From CAYJAY01 sp964370715 (lineage in GTDB: Bacteria; Bacillota; Clostridia; Oscillospirales; Ruminococcaceae): a stretch of DNA of 64,000 nucleotides. The position numbers and the translations under genes are program-made. The stretch spans positions 1 to 64,000 of the forward strand of contig CAYJKJ010000002.1 in the NCBI GenBank assembly GCA_964370715.1. The letters run 5' to 3'. Positions 26,071 through 35,091 of the stretch are shown here, in pieces. A model generated the notes under the pieces. It saw only the letters and a program-made list of their open reading frames with translations, was not told where the DNA came from and ran no database searches. How positions within the stretch are numbered: the first letter of the stretch is position 1; each line of letters starts with the position of its first letter.

Positions 26071-27273
26071 CTATTCTACATTTTCAACAAAATGTATAAA
26101 AGGAAGACAAGCTGCGCCCAATGCAGCGGATTCGTTCCCAAGTGTTGCGGCGGAAATTATTATCTCGTCCTCTCTAGTGCAAAGTTTATGACGATCTTTA
26201 AGCGTTTTTCTCAATCTTTCGAGAAGCCAAGGGGAATTTCTTATAATGCGCCCAGACATAACAATATGGTTTATATCAAAAAGGCCAACAATATTTTCTA
26301 TTGCAGCGCAAAGATAGGAGAGCGCTTCGTCGACAACTAATTTTGCAATACGATCATTTTTTCTCGCTGCTAGCACAACCATTTCTGCTTTAATATCCTC
26401 AACGTTTCCGCCAACGAGATCGAGCGCACTGCTATAAAATCCGTTTCCAATTATTTTTTTTATTTTTTGTTCAATGGCTTTTGTAGAAGAAAATACCTCA
26501 AGACAACCTCTTTTTCCGCAACTGCAAAGTTCGCCATGTACATCCATAATGGTATGCCCCAACTCTCCGCTCATGTTGTTGCAACCTCGATAAATTTCTC
26601 GGTCGGATATAACCGCCGAGCCGATTCCGTTTCCTAGCGCTATCATTATAAAGCTGTCGCTATCTTTTGCGCTCCCTTTCCGAAGTTCTGCTAAAGCACG
26701 AACCTTTGCCGTGTTATCCACAAAAACCGGAACACAAAATTTTGATTCAAACTTTATTCGCATATCATATCCGACTAGCGAAAGGTTTTGGCTGTATACA
26801 ATTCCGGTTGCGGAATCAGCAATACCCGGAACTCCAACTCCAATTCCATAAAGTTTACTGCGGTCTATATTTAAATTATCGAGCGTTCGTTCCAACATAT
26901 CAATCGTAACTTGAACAATACCATCACCATCTAAATTTTCCACATCGATAAAAATATTATTTTCGGATATCTTTTCTTCTTCAAAATCTATCAAAACACA
27001 AGTTACGCTGTTGTCGCTCAAATCTACTCCGGCAAAGTATTTCGACGAACCAACTATCCTTAACATTTCCGGAGGCTTCCCCCCAGTAGACGAATCTCTC
27101 CCTGTTACAGCAATAAGCCCATCTTCGATAAATTTATCGGTAATTCTCATAATTGTAGGGATGCTAAGGCCTGTAATGCGAGAAATTTGAGCTTTGTAGA
27201 TATCATCATTTTGCCTTATTAGCTCAAGAATTTTGCTGCGATTGGACAAAGCCGAATTTTTTGTAAAATCCAT
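26071..27273 (-). CDS. ROK family transcriptional regulator
   Basis: 400-aa sugar-responsive repressor of the NagC/XylR type. N-terminal winged helix (SNRSKILELIRQ, then AQISRITGLSIPTIMRITD), then a ROK sugar-kinase-like domain: GVGVPGIADSATG, NGIGSAVI, GELGHTI, and the zinc motif CSCGKRGCLE. The ATG at 27273 has AAGGA upstream at 12 nt; the ATG at 27285 sits on top of that site. It probably controls the adjacent transporter/catabolic genes and itself. Confidence 0.93.
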   Translation of the reverse strand: MDFTKNSALSNRSKILELIRQNDDIYKAQISRITGLSIPTIMRITDKFIEDGLIAVTGRDSSTGGKPPEMLRIVGSSKYFAGVDLSDNSVTCVLIDFEEEKISENNIFIDVENLDGDGIVQVTIDMLERTLDNLNIDRSKLYGIGVGVPGIADSATGIVYSQNLSLVGYDMRIKFESKFCVPVFVDNTAKVRALAELRKGSAKDSDSFIMIALGNGIGSAVISDREIYRGCNNMSGELGHTIMDVHGELCSCGKRGCLEVFSSTKAIEQKIKKIIGNGFYSSALDLVGGNVEDIKAEMVVLAARKNDRIAKLVVDEALSYLCAAIENIVGLFDINHIVMSGRIIRNSPWLLERLRKTLKDRHKLCTREDEIIISAATLGNESAALGAACLPFIHFVENVE

Positions 27274-27304
27274 AATGATGCCCATTCCTTTTTTATTAAT
27301 CGAT

Positions 27305-27369
27305 TGTTGGGTCTGCCTCTTTTAAATGATATAAACAATAATGTAATCTCATATTCAAAGTACCCAACA
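27305..27369. promoter_or_regulatory. inverted repeat upstream of the ROK gene
   Basis: TGTTGGGT (27305-27312) and ACCCAACA (27362-27369) are an exact 8-bp inverted pair flanking the predicted ROK promoter (TTGAAT on the minus strand). It could be an autoregulatory, looping operator. The rest of the 315-bp gap down to 27588 is AT-rich with small dyads (for example ATCGAT...ATCGAT) and no gene. Confidence 0.4.
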
Positions 27370-27588
27370 TTATAAGATAATATTAACAGGAAATTTGCCT
27401 AAATACAAGAAAAAAGCTATTAATCAGCTTATTATCGATTATATTTTATTTATATCGATTTAATTAGTGAAAAAAAATATAATTAATGATTATCTAAGGG
27501 TTGGTCAACCTATACAACAACGTTAAATCTCTAATCTTCAAACGCCCCTCTTTTATTTATTACGCAAAAGCAAACGGCTACACCATCT

Positions 27589-28137
27589 TTAGCGGCAAAG
27601 CGCCGCTAGTTTTTTAGATGTATTGGCGTTTCGTATCGTAACTTTATGATATATAGAGGTGCTAGATATTTTACACCATCTCGTTTTAGAAAAATTCTCT
27701 TTTAGCGCAGACCAAAAAATAACGTTTGAATAAACCCCAACCTTTTCATATTCCGCCTTTGGTTCGCCAACCACCGACAAAACCTCTTTTGCGGTCATCG
27801 GCGGGATAACAAATATCGCTTGATGCACCATAGGCAAATCGCTCGGAGCGTCCCACCATTCGGGGGCGTTTTGCAACGCTAGTTCAAGCTCCAAAAACGT
27901 TATAACCCCTACTTGAATGTTAAGCTCAAACCGTTTTGCTATCGCTTGCTGAGCAATGTTTATAAGTTCGGTTATATCGGTGATGTCGCTTGAAAAAACA
28001 ACATTTCCGCTGTTGATATAGGTTATAACCTCTGAAAAACCAGCTTCTTCAAACGCCTCTTTTAATATCGGCATCGAAACCTTGTTTTTTCCCCCAACGT
28101 TTATCCCTCGAAGCAATGCGATGTATTTTTGTTTCAT
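27589..28137 (-). CDS. DUF1697 family protein
   Basis: 182-aa protein of the DUF1697 family, recognised from the start YIALLRGINVGGKNKVSMP, then TYINSGNVVFSS, and the C-terminal RNANTSKKLAAL. Its biochemical role is not established. It begins 6 bp after the MATE gene stops, so the two are cotranscribed. Confidence 0.9.
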   Translation of the reverse strand: MKQKYIALLRGINVGGKNKVSMPILKEAFEEAGFSEVITYINSGNVVFSSDITDITELINIAQQAIAKRFELNIQVGVITFLELELALQNAPEWWDAPSDLPMVHQAIFVIPPMTAKEVLSVVGEPKAEYEKVGVYSNVIFWSALKENFSKTRWCKISSTSIYHKVTIRNANTSKKLAALCR

Positions 28138-28143
28138 ATCGTT

Positions 28144-29475
28144 TTAATACCCATACCTTTTTCTGTTTTTTATCAACAAGACCACACTAATAACTATACA
28201 CATCAATTCTGCAAAAACAATCGCAAGCCATATTCCGTTTATTCCGAAAACATATGGCAACACCATAATCATAATCGCTTGGAAAACGAGGGTTCTCAAA
28301 AACGATATTAGCGCTGAGATAAAGCCGTTGTTTAGCGCAGTGAAAAAAGCCGAAGCGAAGATGTTTATACTGCTAAACAGATAGGAAATTGAATATAGCC
28401 TTAGCGCTATCACCGACATCTCCAACAACTCTTGATCATACCCTACAAAGATAGTTGCAAATGTTGAGGCAAAGATCTCTGAAACTATTGTTAGAACAAT
28501 CGAGGCCAACGTTAACAACACAATGCTCTTTTTGAAAACCGAAGTCAGCTCTTTTTTATTGCCAGCTCCATAGTTATAGCTTATAATCGGCGAACACCCG
28601 ATTGTATATCCAATAAACGATCCAACAAAGATAAACGATACATACATTATAATACCATAAGCCGAAACCCCGTTCGCTCCTATAAAACGCATAAGTTGGA
28701 TGTTATAAAGTATGTTAATAAGCGACATCGAAACGCTTGTCATCATTTCGGAAGCGCCGTTTGTGCAGCTTTTAAACAAAGCGTTTTTATCCCATTTAAA
28801 CTTAACCAGTCTTAGGCTACTTGTATTTTTCTTGCTTAAAAAATATATAAACGGAACAACCCCTCCGATTACCTGCCCGGTAACGGTGGCCCAAGCGGCT
28901 CCCGCAATCCCCCATTCGAATACAACGATAAAAACATAGTCTAAAACTATATTTGTAACCCCAGACATTATCGAAAGCATCATTCCCATATTTGGTTTGT
29001 TTGCAACTACCGCAAAAGGTTGAAACGAGGTCTGAAGGATAAACGCCGGCAACCCAATTAACATAATAACTCCGTATACAACGCAATCGCCAAGCAGTTC
29101 CGGCGTTGCTCCGAGCAGTATTGCTATGGGTTCGATAAACACTATGGCAAGCACAGCAAGAACAACAGCACCCGCTAGCAAGAAATAGATAAGCAGCGAA
29201 AAAACTTCGTTTGCTTTTTTGTTGTTTTGCTCCCCTAAAAGTTTTGCAACTAATGCACAACCCCCGGTTCCTATCATAAATCCAAATGCATTAAAGATCA
29301 TAACAAACGGCATGATCAAATTAAGCGAGGAAAACGCATCTTTCCCGACAAAATTTGACACAAACAAGCCATCAACCACCCCATAGACCGACACCACAAT
29401 CATCATACAAATAGAGGGCAATGTGAACTTTATCAATCGCAAATATGTGAAATTATCTGAAATTTTGCTTTTCAT
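28144..29475 (-). CDS. MATE family efflux transporter
   Basis: Cation-coupled multidrug/toxin exporter, 443 aa, about 12 membrane helices in two related halves. VYGVVDGLFVSNFVGKDAFS, NLIMPFVMIFNAFGFMIGTG (first repeat) and GCSPIISYNYGAGNKKE (second repeat) are typical of the MepA-like branch. The ATG at 29475 has AAAAAGGAAA upstream. The substrate cannot be predicted. Confidence 0.93.
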   Translation of the reverse strand: MKSKISDNFTYLRLIKFTLPSICMMIVVSVYGVVDGLFVSNFVGKDAFSSLNLIMPFVMIFNAFGFMIGTGGCALVAKLLGEQNNKKANEVFSLLIYFLLAGAVVLAVLAIVFIEPIAILLGATPELLGDCVVYGVIMLIGLPAFILQTSFQPFAVVANKPNMGMMLSIMSGVTNIVLDYVFIVVFEWGIAGAAWATVTGQVIGGVVPFIYFLSKKNTSSLRLVKFKWDKNALFKSCTNGASEMMTSVSMSLINILYNIQLMRFIGANGVSAYGIIMYVSFIFVGSFIGYTIGCSPIISYNYGAGNKKELTSVFKKSIVLLTLASIVLTIVSEIFASTFATIFVGYDQELLEMSVIALRLYSISYLFSSINIFASAFFTALNNGFISALISFLRTLVFQAIMIMVLPYVFGINGIWLAIVFAELMCIVISVVLLIKNRKRYGY

Positions 29476-29677
29476 GTTAGTTTTTCCTTTTTCTTGTATT
29501 CCAAAATAAAACCCGGACAAAACAACAAACCGTTTGGTCAGTTATCTTATCCGGCGAATAGTCTTAGCAATACACCTAAAGCTTACCAAGGACATTATAC
29601 CATAATCAAAATATAAAGCAAATTATTTTTTTGTTTTTTGTTCCCGCACCCAACCCTTTGAATTATCTAATTAAGCA

Positions 29678-29999
29678 CAAAGCTTAAGTCTTAAGAAATA
29701 CTGCGATTTTTGCACCAAAGGTGCAAAATGGCAAGCAAAGCTTGACAAGCAGTATTTCCAATAGCTCCGCCAAAGGCGGAATTCAGCAAAGCTTAAGTCT
29801 TGAGAAATACTGCGGTTTTTGCAACACAGGTGCAAAATGGCAAGCGAAGCTTGACAAGCAGTATTTCCAATAGCTCCGCCAAAGGCGGAATTCAGCAAAG
29901 CTTAAGTCTTGAGAAATACTGCGGTTTTTGCAACACAGGTGCAAAATGGCAAGCGAAGCTTGACAAGCAGTATTTCCAATAGCTCCGCCAAAGGCGGAG
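29678..29999. repeat. 109-bp tandem repeat array of nested hairpins, three copies
   Basis: Units at 29678-29786, 29787-29895 and 29896-29999. Copies 2 and 3 are identical over 104 bp; copy 1 differs at about six bases. In each unit GAAATACTGC pairs with GCAGTATTTC and encloses two hairpins: TTTTGCACC/GGTGCAAAA, and CAAGC/GCTTG with loop AAA or GAA. A third hairpin CTCCGCC-AAA-GGCGGA follows; in the last copy it is trailed by ATTTTTTA, like a plus-strand terminator. The array starts 5 bp after the yeiH stop. Reading frames across it only echo the repeat. The 200 bp between it and the MATE gene hold nothing recognisable. Confidence 0.9.
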
Positions 30000-30004
30000 A
30001 TTTT

Positions 30005-31123
30005 TTATACCATCCCCATAAACCATTCAACGGTTATCGCAACTATAACGACAAGCGCCGATATTATAAATCCATGTAGCATCGGATTAAATCCGGATTT
30101 TTTGATATCCTTAAAGTTTGTGTTCATCCCTATTGCCGCAAGAGCGCCAACCATTGTGAACTTGCTAATCTCTTTTGCAAACGAAGAAACCTCCGGCGGA
30201 ATAACATTAAAGCTGTTAACGATTGCAAGAGCTATGAACCCCAAAATAAACCATGGGAAAATGCTCAAAAAATTAACTTTGCCCAAAACATTATTTTTAT
30301 TTTCAACCTGTTGTTTGTCCTGTTGATTTAATTTATCAAGCTGGCAAACCTCATATTTTTCGGCTTTTTGGTTGATATGCCCAACAGCCTCGCCGCAACT
30401 TGCGTGTTTCTTTTGTTTTAAACGAATGTTGATGAAAGCAAAAACCAAAACTGTTGGTATGATGGAAAGCGTTCTTGTTAGTTTAACCATCGTTGCAAAA
30501 TCCCCCGCCGCTTCGCTATAGGCGTATCCTGCGGCAACCACGCTTGATGTGTCGTTGACTGCGGTTCCTGCCCACAAGCCATACGCCATATCGCTAAGCC
30601 CCAACATATGCCCCATAAACGGAAATGCAACGATCATTATCATGTCAAAGATAAACGTCGCCGACATAGCATAGGCGATATCTTTGTCTTCGGCATCGAT
30701 AACCGGCGCAATTGCCGCAATCGCCGACCCTCCGCAAATCCCTGTTCCGGCCGATATCAAATTGGAAAGCTTCCAATCAAGCCCCAAAAGTTTTCCGATA
30801 AAATAACCACCGCCAAAACAGGTTAGCAATGTGAAAAACATAACCGCAAGCGACAACGTTCCAACCGTTAGAATAGTAGTTATGCTAAGCGAAGCCCCAA
30901 GCAGGATGATAGCAAACTTCAACAGTTTTTTTGAGGTGAACTTCAAACCGTCTTTAAGAACCGACGTGTCTAAAAAGCTGTTTAACACCATTCCGATAAA
31001 AAGCGCTATAACGGAAGCACCTATAAGATGGATAGGAAGTAGCCCTTCGATAAACTGAGAAACAAACGCTATCATAAAAGCGACCGCAACCCCGGGAATT
31101 ATTTTCAATGTTTTTTGAACCAT
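30005..31123 (-). CDS. YeiH family (UPF0324) membrane protein
   Basis: 372-aa polytopic membrane protein with about ten hydrophobic segments. Family marks: GASVIALFIGMVLNSF, KFAIILLGASLSITTI, GTGICGGSAIAAIAPVI and WAGTAVNDTSSVVAAGYAYS. The family is called putative sulfate exporter; the substrate is not firmly established. A hydrophilic stretch of about 50 residues (about 236-285, rich in Lys, Gln, Asn) separates helices in the C-terminal part and is longer than I expect. A divergent LysR gene lies 176 bp away. Confidence 0.88.
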   Translation of the reverse strand: MVQKTLKIIPGVAVAFMIAFVSQFIEGLLPIHLIGASVIALFIGMVLNSFLDTSVLKDGLKFTSKKLLKFAIILLGASLSITTILTVGTLSLAVMFFTLLTCFGGGYFIGKLLGLDWKLSNLISAGTGICGGSAIAAIAPVIDAEDKDIAYAMSATFIFDMIMIVAFPFMGHMLGLSDMAYGLWAGTAVNDTSSVVAAGYAYSEAAGDFATMVKLTRTLSIIPTVLVFAFINIRLKQKKHASCGEAVGHINQKAEKYEVCQLDKLNQQDKQQVENKNNVLGKVNFLSIFPWFILGFIALAIVNSFNVIPPEVSSFAKEISKFTMVGALAAIGMNTNFKDIKKSGFNPMLHGFIISALVVIVAITVEWFMGMV

Positions 31124-31299
31124 ATTTTTTGACCATGCCTTTCTTGATAGAGTTTTGCGCCGTTTTTAGTTCAAGCGCAACAAACCCCAAAATTTAAAAC
31201 CCCATTTTGTTACCACCTTGATTTTACTACAAAATTGTGATAAATTAAAATAATCAGTTATTATTTAGCAATAAAAATTATTTATCAGAAAGGTTTATC

Positions 31300-32154
31300 A
31301 TGCTAGACAACAGAATCTACACATTTATAGAACTTTGCAACACGATGAACTACCACAAAACAGCGGAAAACCTAAACATGACCCAACCCGCCGTCACGCA
31401 ACATATTAAATTTCTCGAGGATTATTATAGCTGCAAACTGTTTGATTATTCAAGCCGAAAGCTGTTGAAAACCAAAAGTTGCGGCGAACTCGAAAAGTAT
31501 GCAAGGGCGCTTATCTCTCTTAATCTTTCGATTAAAGCCGAGTTGTTCCAACAAAACAAGGTTCAAATTAATGTTGGTGCAACAAAAACTATCGGGGAAT
31601 ATATGCTTAAAACTGCGCTTTTTTCTCTTATGTCAAAGGCGGAATATGAAATTAATCTGATTATCGACAACACCGAAAACCTTTTAAACAAGCTTAATCA
31701 TTTTGATTTGGATATCCTGTTGCTCGAAGGATATTTCGACAAAGATAAATATCAATGCCAAAAGATATCCGACCAAAAACTCGTCGGCATCTGTTCGGTT
31801 GACCATCCGTTTGCGTTTAAACAAGTTTCTCTAACCGATGTTTTTGAACAAAAAACAGTTTTCAGAGAAAAGGGGTCTGGAACTCGAAATGTTTTTGAAA
31901 TGTTTTTGTTAAACCAAGGCTATTCGATAGACAGCTTTAAAAACAAATCGTTTATCAGCAGCAACAAGATAATCGAAACGGTTGTTCAAGACGGCGTTGC
32001 AATTTCGTTTGCATATGAAATTATACCAAACCAAAACGACAATCTCGCTAGTTTCACGATTAAAGATTGCGACATTTCGCATCAATTCAACTATGTTTTT
32101 TTAAACAGTAAAAATGCCCAAAAGATAATAAATATTATTAATTCCAAACCCTGA
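31300..32154 (+). CDS. LysR family transcriptional regulator
   Basis: 284-aa LysR protein: N-terminal winged helix-turn-helix (FIELCNTMNYHKTAENLNMT, then QPAVTQHIKFLEDYY) and a C-terminal two-lobed effector domain. Divergent from yeiH; LysR-yeiH pairs are a recurrent arrangement, so control of yeiH is likely. AGAAAGG precedes the ATG. The 176-bp intergenic gap is AT-rich with several ATAAT-type dyads but no clear single operator. Confidence 0.92.
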   Translation: MLDNRIYTFIELCNTMNYHKTAENLNMTQPAVTQHIKFLEDYYSCKLFDYSSRKLLKTKSCGELEKYARALISLNLSIKAELFQQNKVQINVGATKTIGEYMLKTALFSLMSKAEYEINLIIDNTENLLNKLNHFDLDILLLEGYFDKDKYQCQKISDQKLVGICSVDHPFAFKQVSLTDVFEQKTVFREKGSGTRNVFEMFLLNQGYSIDSFKNKSFISSNKIIETVVQDGVAISFAYEIIPNQNDNLASFTIKDCDISHQFNYVFLNSKNAQKIINIINSKP

Positions 32155-32182
32155 AAACATATGTTAATTTTTTAAAAAACAC

Positions 32183-32212
32183 TATGACGTTTAATCTAAA
32201 AAATGATATAAT
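32183..32212 (+). promoter_or_regulatory. beta-galactosidase promoter
   Basis: TATGAC (32183-32188), 18 bp, TATAAT (32207-32212), with AAGGAGAG 7 nt before the ATG at 32240. Confidence 0.6.
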
Positions 32213-32239
32213 GATAAAACTACAAAAAGGAGAGCCACG

Positions 32240-35029
32240 ATGCACAACATAAACGACATGTTACAAAACCCCGAAATATATAAAATCAACAGGCTAGACC
32301 CCCATTCCGACCATCTGTTTTATGAAAATATAGCCGACGCTTCGACCGACAATCGGTCGTTGTTTTTCTCGCTTAACGGTGAATGGAAATTCAAATGGAG
32401 CAAAAATCTCTCTCAACGCCCGGCGGATTTCTATAAAACCGACTACAGCCTAGACGATTTCGAAAGCATCCCTGTTCCGTCACACATCGAGCTAAACGGC
32501 TATGACAAGATTAATTACGTCAACAAGATGTATCCTTGGGATGGCGTTTGTCATCTTCGACCCCCGTTTATCGACCAACAATACAATCCCGTCGGAAGCT
32601 ATGCAACTTTTTTCGACGTTCCGCAAAACTTTATCGACAAAACAGTTTGTGTCTCGTTTAAAGGTGTCGAGCAGGCGTTTTCGCTCTATTTAAACGGCGA
32701 ATTCGTCGGCTATTCCGAAGACACGTTCACCCCGTCGGATTTCGACCTTTCCCCTTTTATCAAGCCAAAAGGCAACCGCCTTTGCGTTGAAGTCTATAAA
32801 AAAGCTTGCACAGCATGGATCGAAGACCAAGATTTTTTCCGCTTTTCGGGAATATTCCGAGATGTCTTGCTCTATGCTAAACCGTTACAACATATCGAAG
32901 ATATCTGGGTTAAACCCATCGTTAATGATGATTTAAAAAATGGTGAGTTTTCGTTTAGCGTTAAGATGGCAAACGTTCCTCATATATCTTTTGAAATAAA
33001 AGACGCCGACAATAAAACGATTATACAAGACACGCCCTCCTTCACACATCACAAGCAACAAAAAACCGAGCCGGCAGAAACCGAGATAAACTATTATGTT
33101 TCGCCGACCTACAAGCTTGAAAACATCTCGCTTTGGGGTATAAACAAACCCAATTTATACAATCTGTTGATAACTGTGAAGGATGAAAACGGCAACGTCT
33201 CTGAAATCGTGTCGCAAGATTTTGGGTTCAGGCATTTTGTTATAAACAATGCCGTTATGTATCTAAATGGCGAACGGCTTATCATTAATGGGGTTAACCG
33301 CCATGAATGGAATCCTCTCACCGGCAGAGCGATTTCAAAACAGGATATGCTCCAAGATATCGAGGTTTTCAAGCGAAACAAGATAACGGCGGTTCGCACC
33401 AGCCACTATCCAAACCAAGATTATTTCTATGAGCTTTGCGACAAAAACGGAATTATCATGATGGACGAAACCAACCTTGAATCACATGGTTCTTGGGAAA
33501 AACCGTGGGGTGTCGACCCATCTTGGAACGTTCCCGGCAACGATGAAAAATGGCGCAACTGTTCGGTCGACAGGGCGGTTTCGATGTTTGAGCTACATAA
33601 AAACCATCCCTCTATCTTGTGGTGGTCTTGCGGAAACGAGGCATATTCCGGCGAGGTTATTCTCGCTATTGCAAACTATTTCAGAAAAAAAGACAGTTCT
33701 CGCTTTGTTCATTATGAAAGTTGCCATTATGACGAAAACTATCATGATTGCACCGATGTCTACAGCAGAATGTATGCATCCCCAACCGAGATAGATGAAT
33801 TCTTATCCAAAGGGTATAACAAACCGTTTGTTCTTTGCGAATATATGCACGACATGGGGAATTCTTTGGGAGGGATGGAAAGCTATATAAAACTGCTTGA
33901 TAAATATGAAAACTATCAAGGCGGATTTATTTGGGACTATATGGACCAGGCTATCTATACCGAGAAAAACGGCGTTAGGTATCTCGGATATGGCGGAGAT
34001 TTTGGCGACCGCCCAACCGACTATAGTTTCAGCGGAAACGGAATTGTTTTTGCAAACAGAGCCGAAAAGCCCGCAATGCAGGAGGTTAGATATTGGTTTA
34101 GCTCTGTCGAGGAACGAGCTAAACACGACGAACAAAACGCCCAAAAAATAAAGCAACTTGCGGTTAAACACACGATACAAAACGGCAAAAAGTTTGAGGT
34201 TATAAACGGCGACTACAACTTTGGCGTTAAGGGCGAGGGGTTCAGCGTTATTTTTTCGCACCTAGAGGGCGGTATTGTGTCGCTTAAATACGACGACTAT
34301 GAATGGATCTATCGAGCAACCAAACCTACCTATTGGCGAGCGCTAACCGAAAATGACAAAGCGAGCGGTTTTGGAGCAAAGAGCGGCATTTGGAGTTATG
34401 CAACGACCTATTCAAAACACAAAGAGTTTAAAATAACGGAACAGACCGACGATTATGTAACGATAGTTTATATCTTTGACACGCTAATCGGAACCGACAC
34501 CCACGTTTCCTACACCGTTTATTGCGACGGAACGATAAAGGTTATGGCGAAACTCTTGGGCGCAAACCTTCCGCAACTTCCACTTTTCGGCATCGATTTT
34601 ATAATCCCCGACAGCGTTAAAAACTATCAATATATCGGATATTCCGGCGAAACCTATCCCGATAGATATAAAGGCGGAATTTTCGATAACCACCAACAAA
34701 ATGTTGAAATATCCGATTATCTTGTTCCGCAAGAAAACGGTTGCCATATAAACAGCCACAAGGCAACGTTAAATATGGGGGAAAACAAGCTTAGCATTAT
34801 AATGAGCGACAAGCCGTTCCATTTCTCGCTTCTCGGCAACTCTGCCGCCGAGCTTGAAACCGCAACACACAAACACGAGCTACCAACTACAGGTTTGTCC
34901 CATCTTCGCATTATGTCGAAAATGCGTGGGGTCGGAGGAATCGACACATGGGGGCAAGACGTTGAAAGCCAATATCATATACACGCCGACCAAGATATAA
35001 CGCTTGAATTTTTTGTTACAAACAAATAA
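32240..35029 (+). CDS. lacZ: glycoside hydrolase family 2 beta-galactosidase
   Basis: 929-aa LacZ-type enzyme. Order: sugar-binding jelly roll (about 40-215), Ig-like domain (about 220-335), catalytic TIM barrel (about 337-620) with acid/base Glu in SILWWSCGNEAYSG and nucleophile Glu in FVLCEYMHDMGNS, then the C-terminal beta-galactosidase small-chain domains. NGVNRHEWNPLTGRA and TSHYPNQDYFYELCD are conserved LacZ motifs. No signal peptide, so it acts on lactose or other galactosides taken up by the cell. Stands alone with its own promoter and terminator; no permease is adjacent. Confidence 0.95.
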   Translation: MHNINDMLQNPEIYKINRLDPHSDHLFYENIADASTDNRSLFFSLNGEWKFKWSKNLSQRPADFYKTDYSLDDFESIPVPSHIELNGYDKINYVNKMYPWDGVCHLRPPFIDQQYNPVGSYATFFDVPQNFIDKTVCVSFKGVEQAFSLYLNGEFVGYSEDTFTPSDFDLSPFIKPKGNRLCVEVYKKACTAWIEDQDFFRFSGIFRDVLLYAKPLQHIEDIWVKPIVNDDLKNGEFSFSVKMANVPHISFEIKDADNKTIIQDTPSFTHHKQQKTEPAETEINYYVSPTYKLENISLWGINKPNLYNLLITVKDENGNVSEIVSQDFGFRHFVINNAVMYLNGERLIINGVNRHEWNPLTGRAISKQDMLQDIEVFKRNKITAVRTSHYPNQDYFYELCDKNGIIMMDETNLESHGSWEKPWGVDPSWNVPGNDEKWRNCSVDRAVSMFELHKNHPSILWWSCGNEAYSGEVILAIANYFRKKDSSRFVHYESCHYDENYHDCTDVYSRMYASPTEIDEFLSKGYNKPFVLCEYMHDMGNSLGGMESYIKLLDKYENYQGGFIWDYMDQAIYTEKNGVRYLGYGGDFGDRPTDYSFSGNGIVFANRAEKPAMQEVRYWFSSVEERAKHDEQNAQKIKQLAVKHTIQNGKKFEVINGDYNFGVKGEGFSVIFSHLEGGIVSLKYDDYEWIYRATKPTYWRALTENDKASGFGAKSGIWSYATTYSKHKEFKITEQTDDYVTIVYIFDTLIGTDTHVSYTVYCDGTIKVMAKLLGANLPQLPLFGIDFIIPDSVKNYQYIGYSGETYPDRYKGGIFDNHQQNVEISDYLVPQENGCHINSHKATLNMGENKLSIIMSDKPFHFSLLGNSAAELETATHKHELPTTGLSHLRIMSKMRGVGGIDTWGQDVESQYHIHADQDITLEFFVTNK

Positions 35030-35046
35030 TCAAACATAAAGAAAAC

Positions 35047-35085
35047 AGGACACCAAGGCAAACAATGCCCGGTGTCCTATTTTTA
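35047..35085. terminator. terminator after lacZ
   Basis: AGGACACC (35047-35054) with GGTGTCCT (35071-35078), inner GGCA/TGCC stem, then ATTTTTAT. Shared with the convergent lipoprotein gene. Confidence 0.88.
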
Positions 35086-35091
35086 TAAATT

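Noticed and set aside
29671..29982. Reading frames of 60-75 codons on both strands of the repeat array
   Set aside because: They merely translate the 109-bp tandem repeat; the period is not a multiple of three, so successive units are read in different frames, and no ribosome sites precede them.
29678..29999. CRISPR array
   Set aside because: Units are 109 bp, contiguous and internally structured, with no unique spacers and no cas genes nearby.
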